From the NCBI RefSeq assembly GCF_000620845.1, contig NZ_KK211189.1:2201878-2265877 (forward strand): a stretch of 64,000 bases of DNA, written 5' to 3'. Every line of letters starts with the position of its first letter. Position 1 is the stretch's first letter. The notes beneath the pieces were generated by a model. The model worked only from the letters and a program-made list of their open reading frames with translations. It ran no database searches and was not told the origin of the DNA. This DNA comes from Exiguobacterium marinum DSM 16307. Its GTDB lineage: Bacteria > Bacillota > Bacilli > Exiguobacteriales > Exiguobacteriaceae. Shown here piece after piece: positions 24,370 to 33,209 of the stretch. The position numbers and the translations under genes are program-made.

Positions 24370-25143
24370 ATGGAACGTGATCATTGTAATGGGTCATCTT
24401 GTTCACTGGAAGAAACTCCTATTCAAGTAACTTATAAGCCATTGGAGCTATTCTATTTCATGGACATTTCGAGCCCTGAAAACTTTCATGTGATGACATT
24501 AATCAAAAAGTTAGAGATTGAATACGGACATGTCATTCGTTTCCGCATGGTCTCTACTGTTCCTAGCTGTGTTGGCGGATGTCAGGAAGAGGTTCGCCTT
24601 CTCACCATGATCAAAGCGCTAGAATTACAAGGAAAGCGTCATGCAATGCGTTTCTTGCGTCATTTGCATGTGAATGATTTATTTTCCAGTAAACAACCCG
24701 ACCCCATCGATCTATGGGAACTCGCACGATCTTTCGAAGAGTATGGTCTTGATTTAAGTGAACTCGAAGCCGATCTTCAATCGAACCAGCTCTTGAATGC
24801 GTTAGCGGTCGACCATCAAGTGTTGAAAGATTGGGAGATTGAGTCATTGCCCGCACTCACTTTTGTGACTCGTGATGAGGCGTTGAAGATTGAAGGCGTG
24901 TATCCGTACGATGTGTATCAATCGGTCATGACAGAGTTGTTAGGCTATGCCCCTAGCCGTTCAACCGATTGGGACGTAGCCAAAGTATTGGCTCGTTATG
25001 ATGCATCGACGATTACCGAACTTTCATACATTCTAGACATGGAGAAAACTGTGATTGAACGCGAACTGAAAAAGCTATCTTTGCAGCAACGTTGTCGTCC
25101 TGTACCGGGATGTAGCGGGGAAGCATGGGCTCAAACGAAATAA
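24370..25143 (+). CDS. spxH: SpxH/YjbH-like ClpXP adaptor for Spx
   Basis: DsbA-like thioredoxin-fold adaptor that delivers Spx to ClpXP; in B. subtilis it aggregates under disulfide stress, which stabilises Spx. 257 residues. It keeps the His/Cys-rich N-terminus (HCNGSSC, residues 5-11), the strand ELFYFMD near 27-33, and the helix AAELQG-like ALELQGKRHAMRFLRHL. It also keeps the cis-proline strand LPALTFV and GVYPYDVYQSVMTELLG. The cysteine pair that normally follows FMD (CPEC-type) is missing here: the sequence is FMDISSPENF. Ribosome site GAGGAGG. Spx and MecA genes lie 7-8 kb downstream. Confidence 0.85.
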   Translation: MERDHCNGSSCSLEETPIQVTYKPLELFYFMDISSPENFHVMTLIKKLEIEYGHVIRFRMVSTVPSCVGGCQEEVRLLTMIKALELQGKRHAMRFLRHLHVNDLFSSKQPDPIDLWELARSFEEYGLDLSELEADLQSNQLLNALAVDHQVLKDWEIESLPALTFVTRDEALKIEGVYPYDVYQSVMTELLGYAPSRSTDWDVAKVLARYDASTITELSYILDMEKTVIERELKKLSLQQRCRPVPGCSGEAWAQTK

Positions 25144-25285
25144 AAAAAGAACCCCACGGCCGGGGAGCCGTGGGGTTTTTGACGTTTCAAGCGGGGACAA
25201 GAAACGTCGAACCTTGAGGCCCGGGGAAGGCCTACAAGATGGGAGAAAGTTTACGGTCAATAAAGGGGTTTGTGATTGATTTCAC
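25142..25285 (-). ncRNA. RsaE/RoxS-family small regulatory RNA
   Basis: A minus-strand transcript of about 140 nt between spxH and pepF, the same intergenic neighbourhood as staphylococcal rsaE (pepF/yjbH) and next to yjbH as B. subtilis roxS. The predicted 5' end GAAATCAATCACAAACCCC resembles the RsaE start as I remember it, and TTTCTCCCATC (complement of 25238-25248) is the family's C-rich seed. Unlike the compact RsaE, it has two extra hairpins: 25213-25238 with loop TTCCCCG, and 25181-25208 (GACGTTTC/GAAACGTC complement) with a TCCCC loop. A CCCCACGG terminator ends it. Such RNAs pair with ribosome sites of central-metabolism mRNAs under NO or high NADH. The identity is inference from position, motifs and promoter. 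Confidence 0.78.
25149..25180. terminator. Bidirectional terminator, spxH and small RNA
   Basis: CCCCACGGC(C)...(G)GCCGTGGGG strong GC hairpin around a GGGGA loop, with TTTTT on the plus side and TTCTTTTTTT on the minus side. Confidence 0.92.
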
Positions 25286-25287
25286 AC
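25270..25287. promoter_or_regulatory. Rex-type operator at the small RNA start
   Basis: TTGTGATTGATTTCACAC matches 12 of 14 defined positions of TTGTGAA-N4-TTCACAA. It overlaps the predicted transcription start. B. subtilis roxS is known to be repressed by Rex. Confidence 0.7.
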
Positions 25288-25291
25288 TTAT

Positions 25292-25320
25292 AATATACCT
25301 AGCCCAACTTCATCTGACAA
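25292..25320 (-). promoter_or_regulatory. Sigma-A promoter of the small RNA
   Basis: Minus-strand TTGTCA (25315-25320), 17-base spacer, TATATT (25292-25297). No other minus-strand gene lies directly downstream before spxH's end. Confidence 0.75.
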
Positions 25321-25348
25321 CCTCTTTGTGTACATTGTCACATATTGT

Positions 25349-27151
25349 TCACGAGAACAATAATGATTCCATTTCATCGAGAACCGTTTCGAACTGATTG
25401 AGCGCTTTGAGTACCGGCTCTTTCGTTGTCATATCTACACCCGCCGCTTTTAATACTTCAATTGGATAGTCGCTAGAACCCGCCTTTAAGAAGTTGTCGA
25501 TGTAGCGACGGACAGCCGCCTCCCCTTCTTCCATGATCTGTTGCGACAATGCAGCTGATGCTGAAATACCGGTCGCGTATTGATAGACGTAATAATTGTA
25601 GTAAAAGTGTGGGATACGCGCCCATTCATATGAAATCTCTTCATCGATGACAATGCCGTCTCCGAAATAACGTTTATTCAACTCTAAATACGTCTCGTTT
25701 AAATATTCTGGCGTGAGCGAGACACCCTCTTGTGCCGCCTTGTGAATCAAATGTTCGAATTCAGCAAACATCGTTTGTCGGAACAATGTCCCACGGAACG
25801 TTTCAAGTTGATTGTTCAACAAATAGAGACGTTCTTCTTTTGCCGTTCTCGTCTTCAATAAATGATCATTCAACAAGGCTTCATTTGTCGTTGACGCAAC
25901 TTCCGCCACAAAAATGGAGTAGTCACCGTATGGATACGGCTGTGACGTACGCGTGTAATGACTGTGCACAGAGTGTCCAAACTCGTGTGCGAGCGTGAAC
26001 AAATTGTTGACATTGTCTTGCCAGTTCATGAGGATGAACGGTTGTGTATCATACGCGCCTGACGAATAAGCGCCACTGCGTTTGCCTCGTGTTTCCCGTA
26101 CATCTACCCAACGCGAGTCGAGTCCGTCTTTCACAATTTGAACGTACTCTTCACCAAGCGGCGCTAAACCGTCGACCATCAATTGTTTTGCCTCTTCATA
26201 TGACACTTTCATCTCTACGTCTTTGACGAGCGGCGTGTATAAATCATACATATGCAACTCATCTAAGCCGAGTGCACGTTTACGTAGCGCGACGTAACGA
26301 TGCAACAAATCAAGACGTTCGTTCACTGCCTCAACGAGACCATCATAGACAGACTCCGGAATCGCATTATTGTGAAGTGCTGATTGTCTTGCACTTTCAA
26401 ACTTGCGGACAGTCGCATAGAAGTTATCCTTCTTCACGCTTCCTGACAACGTAGAAGCAAACGTATTCAAGTATTGCTCATACGTCCCGTACATCGCTTT
26501 AAATGCGCCCTCACGGACGGTTCTGTCAGCCGACTCGAGGAACGTAATGTAACGGCCGTGTGTCAACTCGACCTCTTCCCCGTTTTCATTCTTCACTTTC
26601 GGGAATTTTAAATCCGCGTTGTTGAGCATACCGAACGTCGAACTCGATTGTCCGAGTACGTCCCCTGCTTGAGCGAGGATCGCTTCTTCCGCTTCCGTCA
26701 ACACATGAGGACGTTCTTGCGCTAGTTCATCGAATGCATGACGATATACACGAAGTGCATCGTGTTGATCCATGTAGGCTTCAATCTGAGCTTCATCAAT
26801 CGATAGAAGTTCAGGCGTCATAAACGCGAGCTGAGCCGAAATTTGAGACGCGAGTGAGCCTGCACGGTCATTCAATGCTTGGTAATGGCTATTTGCCGTA
26901 TCTTCGTCGTAACGCATGTGTGCGTATGTGTACAGCTTATGTAACTTACGAGATAGTTCATCTCGAAGCTGTAATGCCTCGTGTAGAACCTCTGCCGATT
27001 CTCCAAGGCGGCCTTTAAATCCAATTAAAGCTGGTACTTGTTCTTTCAGCGCTTGAAAGTCTGCTTCCCAAGCTTGATCGTCGTTGTAGATGGTCTCTAA
27101 GTTCCATGTTTCTTCCACTGGAACTTGCTGTCTTGTTAATACCTCTGACAT
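25349..27151 (-). CDS. pepF: Oligoendopeptidase F
   Basis: Cytosolic zinc metallopeptidase (M3 family) that cleaves short peptides. 600 residues. The active site HEFGH is near residue 390 (TLAHEFGHSVHSHY), and the third ligand is in the EVASTTNEALLN stretch about 25 residues later. EIPRTHYN-like WARIPHFYYNYYVYQYATG and ISASAAL are family features. GGGAG precedes ATG at seven bases. It is next to coiA as in B. subtilis (yjbF-yjbG). Opp-imported peptides could be its substrates. No strong terminator is seen before the small RNA promoter, so readthrough into it is possible. Confidence 0.94.
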   Translation of the reverse strand: MSEVLTRQQVPVEETWNLETIYNDDQAWEADFQALKEQVPALIGFKGRLGESAEVLHEALQLRDELSRKLHKLYTYAHMRYDEDTANSHYQALNDRAGSLASQISAQLAFMTPELLSIDEAQIEAYMDQHDALRVYRHAFDELAQERPHVLTEAEEAILAQAGDVLGQSSSTFGMLNNADLKFPKVKNENGEEVELTHGRYITFLESADRTVREGAFKAMYGTYEQYLNTFASTLSGSVKKDNFYATVRKFESARQSALHNNAIPESVYDGLVEAVNERLDLLHRYVALRKRALGLDELHMYDLYTPLVKDVEMKVSYEEAKQLMVDGLAPLGEEYVQIVKDGLDSRWVDVRETRGKRSGAYSSGAYDTQPFILMNWQDNVNNLFTLAHEFGHSVHSHYTRTSQPYPYGDYSIFVAEVASTTNEALLNDHLLKTRTAKEERLYLLNNQLETFRGTLFRQTMFAEFEHLIHKAAQEGVSLTPEYLNETYLELNKRYFGDGIVIDEEISYEWARIPHFYYNYYVYQYATGISASAALSQQIMEEGEAAVRRYIDNFLKAGSSDYPIEVLKAAGVDMTTKEPVLKALNQFETVLDEMESLLFS

Positions 27152-27168
27152 ACGTCCACTCCCTTTTC

Positions 27169-28230
27169 TTATCGATTGGTCGACTGTAACATCAATCGTT
27201 GAAATCCTTGAAACAAACGTGTATCGTGATGTCTCGCCTCTTCATATGTAATCGGCAACGACCATGACCTGACATCACAAGATAGACGACATGCATTCAA
27301 GAGTTGTTTCCATTGTACATGAAATGACTCCGAAAAGTCGCTTGTCGGTGTTACTCCAAACTGACGACACGTCTTTTCAATACTCCATTCTATCGAATCA
27401 TTTGGTGACTCGTACCGATTTAAATAAAGGACGGTCTGAAAATCTACCGGATGTACACGTATTCCCCATAGCGATGTGAGCGGAAGATAACAGCCTGTCG
27501 GTAAAAGTGCCGGCAATAAACCGAGTGGATAGAGACGATTGAAGATCAATCGGCGATTCTGTGGGGAAGGATAGGGCGGAGCCATTCGCTTCCGACGAAT
27601 CATTTCCGTCCATTCCATCGCGTTGAACCGATAGTATGCTTCAAACGGCGACGTCTTCGCTGAAGAAGAGGCTTCCCAATTGCCTATTCCATACTTGATC
27701 GAAATCGGAAACCCATTGAAACGAACTATAGAACCGCTATTCACCGTCATCAACATATGACGTCTCGAGAGTTCAAGACGCATCCACGGTTGGAAAGATT
27801 GGTTCATCCTCAAGTCGAGACCACTTGCGAGCCAAATGACATCAAGATTTGCTTTCTCATAGTCGCTCGTCCGCTCGACATATTCCTCCGGGCGTAATGA
27901 AGATGCCTGAATCTCAATAACCGTCGACTTTCCATCGATTTTAGTTAAAATGTCCGCACGTCGCGCTCCAATCGTTACTTCTTGGTCGACCGGATACCCT
28001 CTTTCTTGTAACCACTGACTCACCGCCCATTTGTCTTGATGGTGTGGAACCGATTCTGCGCTTCCACACGTATGGATATGAGCAAAATGGAGGCGCCGCT
28101 TCACGCCCTGCTTCAGGATGAGCACTTCTTGACAAGTTGGACATCGAAAAGGAGCAAGCTGCTCCGCCTGCATTCGATTTAGGGTAAAAGAATCAACGAT
28201 GTCCCCTTCCCGACCGATTGCAAATCGCAT
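27169..28230 (-). CDS. coiA: Competence protein CoiA-like nuclease family
   Basis: CoiA-like protein of 353 residues, needed for a late step of DNA uptake/recombination in competence in relatives. An N-terminal Cys pair (FRCPTCQEVLILK) and a further HIHTCGS suggest a zinc site. The middle has the PD-(D/E)xK-type core: YPVDQEVTIGARRADI and STVIEIQASSLRPEEY, with D, E and Q-x-S residues in place. The C-terminal part is divergent. GGGGGGAG upstream of ATG. It sits between cls and pepF, with a 17-base gap to pepF, so they are likely co-transcribed. No com operon is in the window. Confidence 0.85.
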   Translation of the reverse strand: MRFAIGREGDIVDSFTLNRMQAEQLAPFRCPTCQEVLILKQGVKRRLHFAHIHTCGSAESVPHHQDKWAVSQWLQERGYPVDQEVTIGARRADILTKIDGKSTVIEIQASSLRPEEYVERTSDYEKANLDVIWLASGLDLRMNQSFQPWMRLELSRRHMLMTVNSGSIVRFNGFPISIKYGIGNWEASSSAKTSPFEAYYRFNAMEWTEMIRRKRMAPPYPSPQNRRLIFNRLYPLGLLPALLPTGCYLPLTSLWGIRVHPVDFQTVLYLNRYESPNDSIEWSIEKTCRQFGVTPTSDFSESFHVQWKQLLNACRLSCDVRSWSLPITYEEARHHDTRLFQGFQRLMLQSTNR

Positions 28231-28245
28231 CTTGCTCCCCCCTTT

Positions 28246-29757
28246 TTATAGTAGTGGTGAAAACATTCTAGCCAATGACTCCACGAGTTTGATAAAGAAT
28301 GAGCGTTTTACAAACTCTTCTAACACTAACTCGTGAGATCCTTCAAAATCATGATATAAGTCTTGTTTCAGTTGGTTGACTGAATTCGTGTTATACAAGA
28401 GGGCATTCACTTCAAAGTTCAAGTGGAAGCTACGAAAATCCATATTTGCCGTTCCAATCGTAGCTAGTCCGTCATCAACGACGATAACTTTTGAATGCAT
28501 GAAGCCCTCCTCATATAAATAGATTTTCACCCCAGCTAGTAGTAGCTCTTCATAATAGGAGCGGCTCGCATAAAATACAATCTTATGGTCGGGATAACTC
28601 GGCAGCACAATCCGTACATCAATCCCTGACAAAGATGCCGTCTTCAATGCACTCATAATATCTTCATCGGGAATTAAATAGGGTGAAGAGATATAAACAG
28701 ACTTTTTCGCGGCATTAATCAGCGAAAAATAAATCGATTTCATCGTTTCATATGGTTCATCTGGTCCACTCGCCACAATTTGGACGCCTCCACTCGCACT
28801 TCGAACCGTTTCAAGTGGCTCTAAATAAAACGGAGTGAAAAGACGCTCACCGGTCATGTAATACCAGTCTTGTAGGAAAATTAGCTGTAATTCAGACACT
28901 CCTTCTCCTCTGACGTACAGATGCGTGTCTCGCCAAAATCCAAATTTAGAATGTTCACCCAAGTACTCATCCCCAACGTTCAAGCCTCCAGTGAATGCCT
29001 CGGTCCCATCGATTACTACAATTTTTCTATGGTTACGATAGTTGGTCTTGCTCGAGACGAGTGGAAGTACGACTGGGAAAAACGCCTGTACTTGAACGCC
29101 AGCCTGTTTCATTTCTTCAAAAAAGTTGCCACTCGTATGAATCGAGCCGACCGCATCATATAAAAATCGGACTTCGATCCCCTCTTTCGCTTTCTCGATG
29201 AGGATCCGCTGAATTTCCCGAGAAATACGATCATCCCGAAAAATGTAATATTCGAGATGGATGTGTCTTGTCGCCCCTTTCAAAGCAGGTAACAGTTTCG
29301 AGAATTTTTCACGACCATTCGTCAAGATTTGTGTATACGTATTCGAGGAGACCGGAAGCTGATTTAACGAAGAAGTGAGATGCATCAACTTCTCATAATC
29401 GTCGTGTGTGAACATAAGCGATGGGGATAGCGTCATCGCCTTTTGGCGATAAGCTAAGTAAGTTTCTTCGTCGAGCATCGCTTTTTCTGTAAACATTCGC
29501 TTTCGTCGATAGTTCTGACCGAACACAAAGTACGCGAACAATCCAATGACAGGAAATCCAATCATGACAATCGCCCAAATCAATGTTCGTTGCGGATTTC
29601 GATTTTCGAGCAGAATCACTAGCAAAATGCTGAACGTTGTCAAAAAGACAAGAATCGAGAAGAGTCCAATCACTTGTGAGCTCCAGTAATACGATAATAT
29701 CGCAATGAGTCCCGCGAGCAAAATAAGGGAAAAGAGTACTTGTATGCGTCGCAACAT
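28246..29757 (-). CDS. cls: Cardiolipin synthase
   Basis: Membrane phospholipase D-type enzyme condensing two phosphatidylglycerols into cardiolipin. About 503 residues with three N-terminal hydrophobic segments. The two HKD motifs are NYRNHRKIVVIDG near 235 and MHSKVIVVDDGLATIGTANMD near 415-425. I place the start at ATG 29757 (MLRRIQVLF), where AGG lies seven bases upstream, in place of ATG 29784, which has no ribosome site. It is followed 15 bases later by coiA. The partial gene at the left edge may be a second, distinct PLD protein. Confidence 0.92.
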   Translation of the reverse strand: MLRRIQVLFSLILLAGLIAILSYYWSSQVIGLFSILVFLTTFSILLVILLENRNPQRTLIWAIVMIGFPVIGLFAYFVFGQNYRRKRMFTEKAMLDEETYLAYRQKAMTLSPSLMFTHDDYEKLMHLTSSLNQLPVSSNTYTQILTNGREKFSKLLPALKGATRHIHLEYYIFRDDRISREIQRILIEKAKEGIEVRFLYDAVGSIHTSGNFFEEMKQAGVQVQAFFPVVLPLVSSKTNYRNHRKIVVIDGTEAFTGGLNVGDEYLGEHSKFGFWRDTHLYVRGEGVSELQLIFLQDWYYMTGERLFTPFYLEPLETVRSASGGVQIVASGPDEPYETMKSIYFSLINAAKKSVYISSPYLIPDEDIMSALKTASLSGIDVRIVLPSYPDHKIVFYASRSYYEELLLAGVKIYLYEEGFMHSKVIVVDDGLATIGTANMDFRSFHLNFEVNALLYNTNSVNQLKQDLYHDFEGSHELVLEEFVKRSFFIKLVESLARMFSPLL

Positions 29758-29840
29758 ATTATAACCTGACCTCGTTTCTGTCATGTATTATCATTAATTA
29801 TACATCGTAACGCTAAATTTTTGAGGGGAGCGAACAAACT

Positions 29841-30566
29841 ATGGGGACTTTTCTAATAACAGGTGCGACTAGCGGAATTGGACGCGCCGTCGCATTGCAG
29901 TTAACAACGAATGGACATCGTGTGATCGGGATTGGTCGTGATGAAACAAGGGGGGCTTCCCTTGAATCTGATTCGGACGGACGGGCCACCTTCATTCGTT
30001 GTGACCTTCAGTCTGCAGAAGACATCGACCATCTCTTCAGACATTTGAAAGAGCAGGGCGTGACGTTAAACGGCTTGTTCAACAACGCGGCTACTTTTGG
30101 CAGACCCGGTACGCCAGAACGTCTCACGCATGATGCCTATACCGAAGTATTCGACGTCAACCTATATGCACTTAACACGGTCACACAACGCGCAATCCCG
30201 TTATTTGAACAAGGTGCCAGCGTTGTTAACAATGCCGCCATCGTTGGCCACGTCAAATTTCCACCGATGCTCGCACATTATGCTGCTTCAAAAGCGGCCG
30301 TCGTCGCCTTGACCAAAACGTTTGCACACCGAATGAAAGGAAAAGTACGATTCAATGCTGTCTGTTTCGGTCCTGTTGATACGCCGCTAAGCCACAAACT
30401 GTATGGAGGTGAGGCGAAATTCAAAGATGCCATGAGCCATCATTTCCGAGGACATGCAGCCTTACCTGAAGAAGTTGCTCCTGTTGTCGAATTTTTATTG
30501 ACTGACGCTTCGACTTATATAAATGGACAAGCCCTTACCGTCGACGGCGGTTATACCCTCTCTTGA
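29841..30566 (+). CDS. SDR-family oxidoreductase-like protein lacking the catalytic serine
   Basis: Short-chain dehydrogenase/reductase fold, 241 residues. The cofactor loop TGATSGIG is at about 7-14, NNAA near 86, YAASK (Tyr-x3-Lys) near 152, and the C-terminal INGQALTVDGGYT is normal. The position where SDR enzymes have SS (NISS-x-x-G) reads NNAAIVG, so the catalytic serine seems replaced by alanine. The enzyme may be altered or inactive, or use another residue. The ribosome site is GAGGGGAG. It is a single-gene unit, divergent from cls. Confidence 0.82.
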   Translation: MGTFLITGATSGIGRAVALQLTTNGHRVIGIGRDETRGASLESDSDGRATFIRCDLQSAEDIDHLFRHLKEQGVTLNGLFNNAATFGRPGTPERLTHDAYTEVFDVNLYALNTVTQRAIPLFEQGASVVNNAAIVGHVKFPPMLAHYAASKAAVVALTKTFAHRMKGKVRFNAVCFGPVDTPLSHKLYGGEAKFKDAMSHHFRGHAALPEEVAPVVEFLLTDASTYINGQALTVDGGYTLS

Positions 30567-30568
30567 AC

Positions 30569-30604
30569 AAAGACCACCTCTTCTTTTGAAAAGGTGGTCT
30601 CTGT
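30569..30604. terminator. Hairpin between convergent SDR and DUF2254 genes
   Basis: AGACCACCT...AGGTGGTCT strong stem with modest T/A flanks, between two stops. Confidence 0.65.
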
Positions 30605-31837
30605 TCATGCTGTCAGCTTTTTCGCACGATTCATCTTATTCCGCAAATAGTGTTGCTCTTTTGAATGAAAATGATCCCAATTAATTACGTCTTCAAAGTA
30701 ATCAACCATACCATCAAACGTTGAATCCAATGTTTCATGGGCTTCGAGACGAGCCATTCGAATCGCTTCAAATACAGAACCCATCACGAAAATATCTTGA
30801 TTTGCGTATGTTTGCATCGGTGACAACGATTCAAATAAAATCGTGTCTAGTGTCTTACGTTTCACGTGCCAATCGCACTTCCCATTTGAATAGAGGAAAT
30901 CACCATCCGGCAGTTCACATAATTCCCTTAATATATCTCCGATGTAATGGATCGCGTGGATGGCCGTATTCGGATCATTAACCCCCGGCGAAATCCCGCG
31001 TAACGCAATCTCACTCAATTTTTCAATTGCAAAAGACGGGTCTTGCATCGAAGAACGAACTTCCCCGATTTCAAACAACTCGACATCTGGATTTTCTTCA
31101 CTCTTCCAAAAACCAACGAGGTCCCCTTTTGCAACAAAATCTCCCACGGCTACAACTGATTCAAAGTCCGTTTCATGATCTCCTTGCTTTTCTCTTAAAA
31201 ACAAACGGACGTATCCCGTTCGTGGTGCCCGGACTGCAGTCCCTTCGAATGAATGAACAGATCTTGACAGAACGAGATTCACCTTTTCCGACTCGATTGC
31301 ATCTTTTTGCTCACTGATGACCGACAAAGCCTCTTTATGTAATGTTGATAAGAGACGCTCCGCCTGAATCGAGACACTGACTGTTTGAATGAATTTTACG
31401 AAAGCCCAAATTGATCCAATCACCAAGATCACACTAATTCCAGATGACAGCACAACACCTTCATCCGCAGTGCGAACGAGGAATAAGTTCGAAATCCCGT
31501 AAATTGTGGTCATGATGAAAAGGCCGAGCGTATGCTTAGCCGCAGTATTCGTTAAGAAGTTATTTACTGTCCGTGGAGAAAATTGAGACGAATAGGTCGT
31601 CAAAACCACTAAAATGGTGGAAAAGCTGAATGTCATCATCGTCATAAGGCTCGTAAACGTCGAAGATAAAACAGATGCAGCTGAGTCCAAATCTAAATAT
31701 ATGAAATTCGGGAGTAAATCTCGAAAGAATTCACTAAACAGTTGAGTCAAAATCGTTAGTAAAATTCCGCCCGCTCCGTATAAGAAGGGGACAAACCAAG
31801 CACTTTCATTGAGTAATAAACGTATTCGTCTCACCAT
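30605..31837 (-). CDS. DUF2254 membrane protein
   Basis: 410 residues, resembling the DUF2254 family of predicted membrane proteins. Four membrane segments fall in the first 155 residues (VPFLYGAGGILLTIL, LMTMMTFSFSTILVV, GLFIMTTIYGISNLF, GISVILVIGSIWAFV). They are followed by a large soluble region with family stretches GYVRLF, DFVAKGDL, EIALRGISPGVNDPNTA and MQTYANQ-like elements. No biochemical function is established. GAGGTG lies five bases before ATG. It is the only gene of its unit, upstream of neither mecA nor spx transcription, as the mecA terminator lies behind it. Confidence 0.78.
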   Translation of the reverse strand: MVRRIRLLLNESAWFVPFLYGAGGILLTILTQLFSEFFRDLLPNFIYLDLDSAASVLSSTFTSLMTMMTFSFSTILVVLTTYSSQFSPRTVNNFLTNTAAKHTLGLFIMTTIYGISNLFLVRTADEGVVLSSGISVILVIGSIWAFVKFIQTVSVSIQAERLLSTLHKEALSVISEQKDAIESEKVNLVLSRSVHSFEGTAVRAPRTGYVRLFLREKQGDHETDFESVVAVGDFVAKGDLVGFWKSEENPDVELFEIGEVRSSMQDPSFAIEKLSEIALRGISPGVNDPNTAIHAIHYIGDILRELCELPDGDFLYSNGKCDWHVKRKTLDTILFESLSPMQTYANQDIFVMGSVFEAIRMARLEAHETLDSTFDGMVDYFEDVINWDHFHSKEQHYLRNKMNRAKKLTA

Positions 31838-31863
31838 ACCAACACCTCTTTGCCATTGATTTG

Positions 31864-31893
31864 AAAAAATCGCCTGTCCAACTGAACAGGCGA
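31864..31893 (-). terminator. Terminator of mecA
   Basis: Minus-strand ATCGCCTGT-TCAGTTGG-ACAGGCGAT stem followed by TTTTTT. Confidence 0.88.
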
Positions 31894-31900
31894 TGCACCG

Positions 31901-32557
31901 TTAAAAGTAGTGACGTACTTTCGCAAAGACGTCTCCTTCGAGAATGGTTTTTCCATACTCCTCAAGCATAGGTTGCGTCTGTGTACTGAATGATAGATAT
32001 TCCGCTAAGAGACTGAGTGCATTCTCTTCGTCTTCAGGTTCCATTTCATCCGGGAACTCAATCCACAAGTAGTAACGGTCTTGATAATGATATAGTTTCA
32101 AATCAAGATCACTGAAAGTGTCACCTGCACGCTTACTCAGTGAAATGATTGCCTCGAAATCATTTGTTTCCATCGCAAGTGGGGCCCAAGCATCTGTTTC
32201 AGCTTCAAGTTCATCTAACTCACTCAATTGATCGAGTACTGACTGCTGATCCCGTGCTTCATCAATTGCCGAGCGGAGAAGCGAACCGAGTTCAGAATCA
32301 TCTTCGGAATCCATCACATTTTTCGCGATTGTCACCGTCACTTCTAGACCTTTTTCAAAAGCCTGGACTTGAATCCATAGTGGACCATCAAACGAGATAT
32401 CTTCACGTTCGTTAGCCTCGTCCATCATTTGCCAGAACAGCTGCTCGCCACGTTCTCGGTTGTACCAAATTTCATCACGTGCGAAACCACGCTTTTCAAT
32501 ATCCACATATGTGATGAAAAATTTGACGGTATTATCGTTGATGCGCTCAATTTTCAC
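31901..32557 (-). CDS. mecA: ClpC adaptor protein MecA
   Basis: Adaptor that targets proteins such as ComK to the ClpC/ClpP protease and helps assemble ClpC hexamers. With GTG 32557 as start the protein has 218 residues, the same as B. subtilis MecA, and begins with KIERINDNTVKFFITY; GGGAG lies nine bases upstream. The N-terminal substrate-binding domain (1-80) and C-terminal ClpC-binding domain (about 120-218: DLDLKLYHYQDRYYLWIEF) are joined by an acidic linker. The longer frame from ATG 32578 includes the ribosome site. It clusters with spx, coiA and pepF as in B. subtilis. Confidence 0.92.
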   Translation of the reverse strand: MKIERINDNTVKFFITYVDIEKRGFARDEIWYNRERGEQLFWQMMDEANEREDISFDGPLWIQVQAFEKGLEVTVTIAKNVMDSEDDSELGSLLRSAIDEARDQQSVLDQLSELDELEAETDAWAPLAMETNDFEAIISLSKRAGDTFSDLDLKLYHYQDRYYLWIEFPDEMEPEDEENALSLLAEYLSFSTQTQPMLEEYGKTILEGDVFAKVRHYF

Positions 32558-32697
32558 GATTGTCCACTCCCTTCTCACCTCGCTCCCAATTCACATAAGG
32601 AGGAGAGGGGAAATTCTCTTTTTATCATTGTACCCTTTTTGACATCATTCAATCTGGATGACGGGTTATATCTTTATTTTATAGGAAATAATCAATA

Positions 32698-32729
32698 ATA
32701 AAAAGCACACTGCTTAAACAGTATGCTTT
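32698..32729 (-). terminator. Terminator of spx
   Basis: Minus-strand AAAGCATACTG-TTTAAG-CAGTGTGCTTT hairpin followed by TTATTATT. Confidence 0.8.
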
Positions 32730-32732
32730 CAT

Positions 32733-33131
32733 TCATTCATTCACAAGTCGCTGTGCTTCCTGCAACTGGAACGTCCGAACTTTCCGTGGCAAGAATCGAC
32801 GAATCTCATCTTCGTTATATCCAACTTGCAAACGTTTCTCATCAATAAGAATCGGACGACGTAATAAACCCGGATATTCTTGAATCAAATCATAAAGTTG
32901 TTGAAGTGATAAGGCATCAACAGATACATCGATTTTAGAAAAGACTTTTGAACGTGTCGAAATGATTTCATCTGTCCCATCTTCAGTCATACGTAAAATT
33001 TGCTTAATCTCATTAAGTGAGAGCGGTTCTGAAAATATGTTTCTTTCTGTAAAAGGGATATCGTGTTCTTCGAGCCAAGCCCGTGCCTTTCGGCAAGATG
33101 TACAGCTTGGAGACGTATATAGTGTGACCAT
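32733..33131 (-). CDS. spx: Redox-sensing transcription regulator Spx
   Basis: ArsC-like regulator that binds the RNA polymerase alpha subunit and activates thiol-stress genes when its CxxC is oxidised. 132 residues. The CxxC is C10-T-S-C13 ([21 protein letters not shown]), and the RPI motif is intact ([30 protein letters not shown]). The C-terminal tail recognised with ClpXP is present, though it does not match B. subtilis exactly. GGAGG lies seven bases before ATG. The adaptor gene spxH is in the same window. A PerR-like box lies about 80 bases upstream, close to a TATAAT -10 candidate. Confidence 0.94.
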   Translation of the reverse strand: MVTLYTSPSCTSCRKARAWLEEHDIPFTERNIFSEPLSLNEIKQILRMTEDGTDEIISTRSKVFSKIDVSVDALSLQQLYDLIQEYPGLLRRPILIDEKRLQVGYNEDEIRRFLPRKVRTFQLQEAQRLVNE

Positions 33132-33209
33132 TTTTCTTCCTCCCTGATCGAGTATGCGTCCATCTTTTTAAGTGACTCTATTTGTATACCCAAATTCGCA
33201 TCCACTTAA

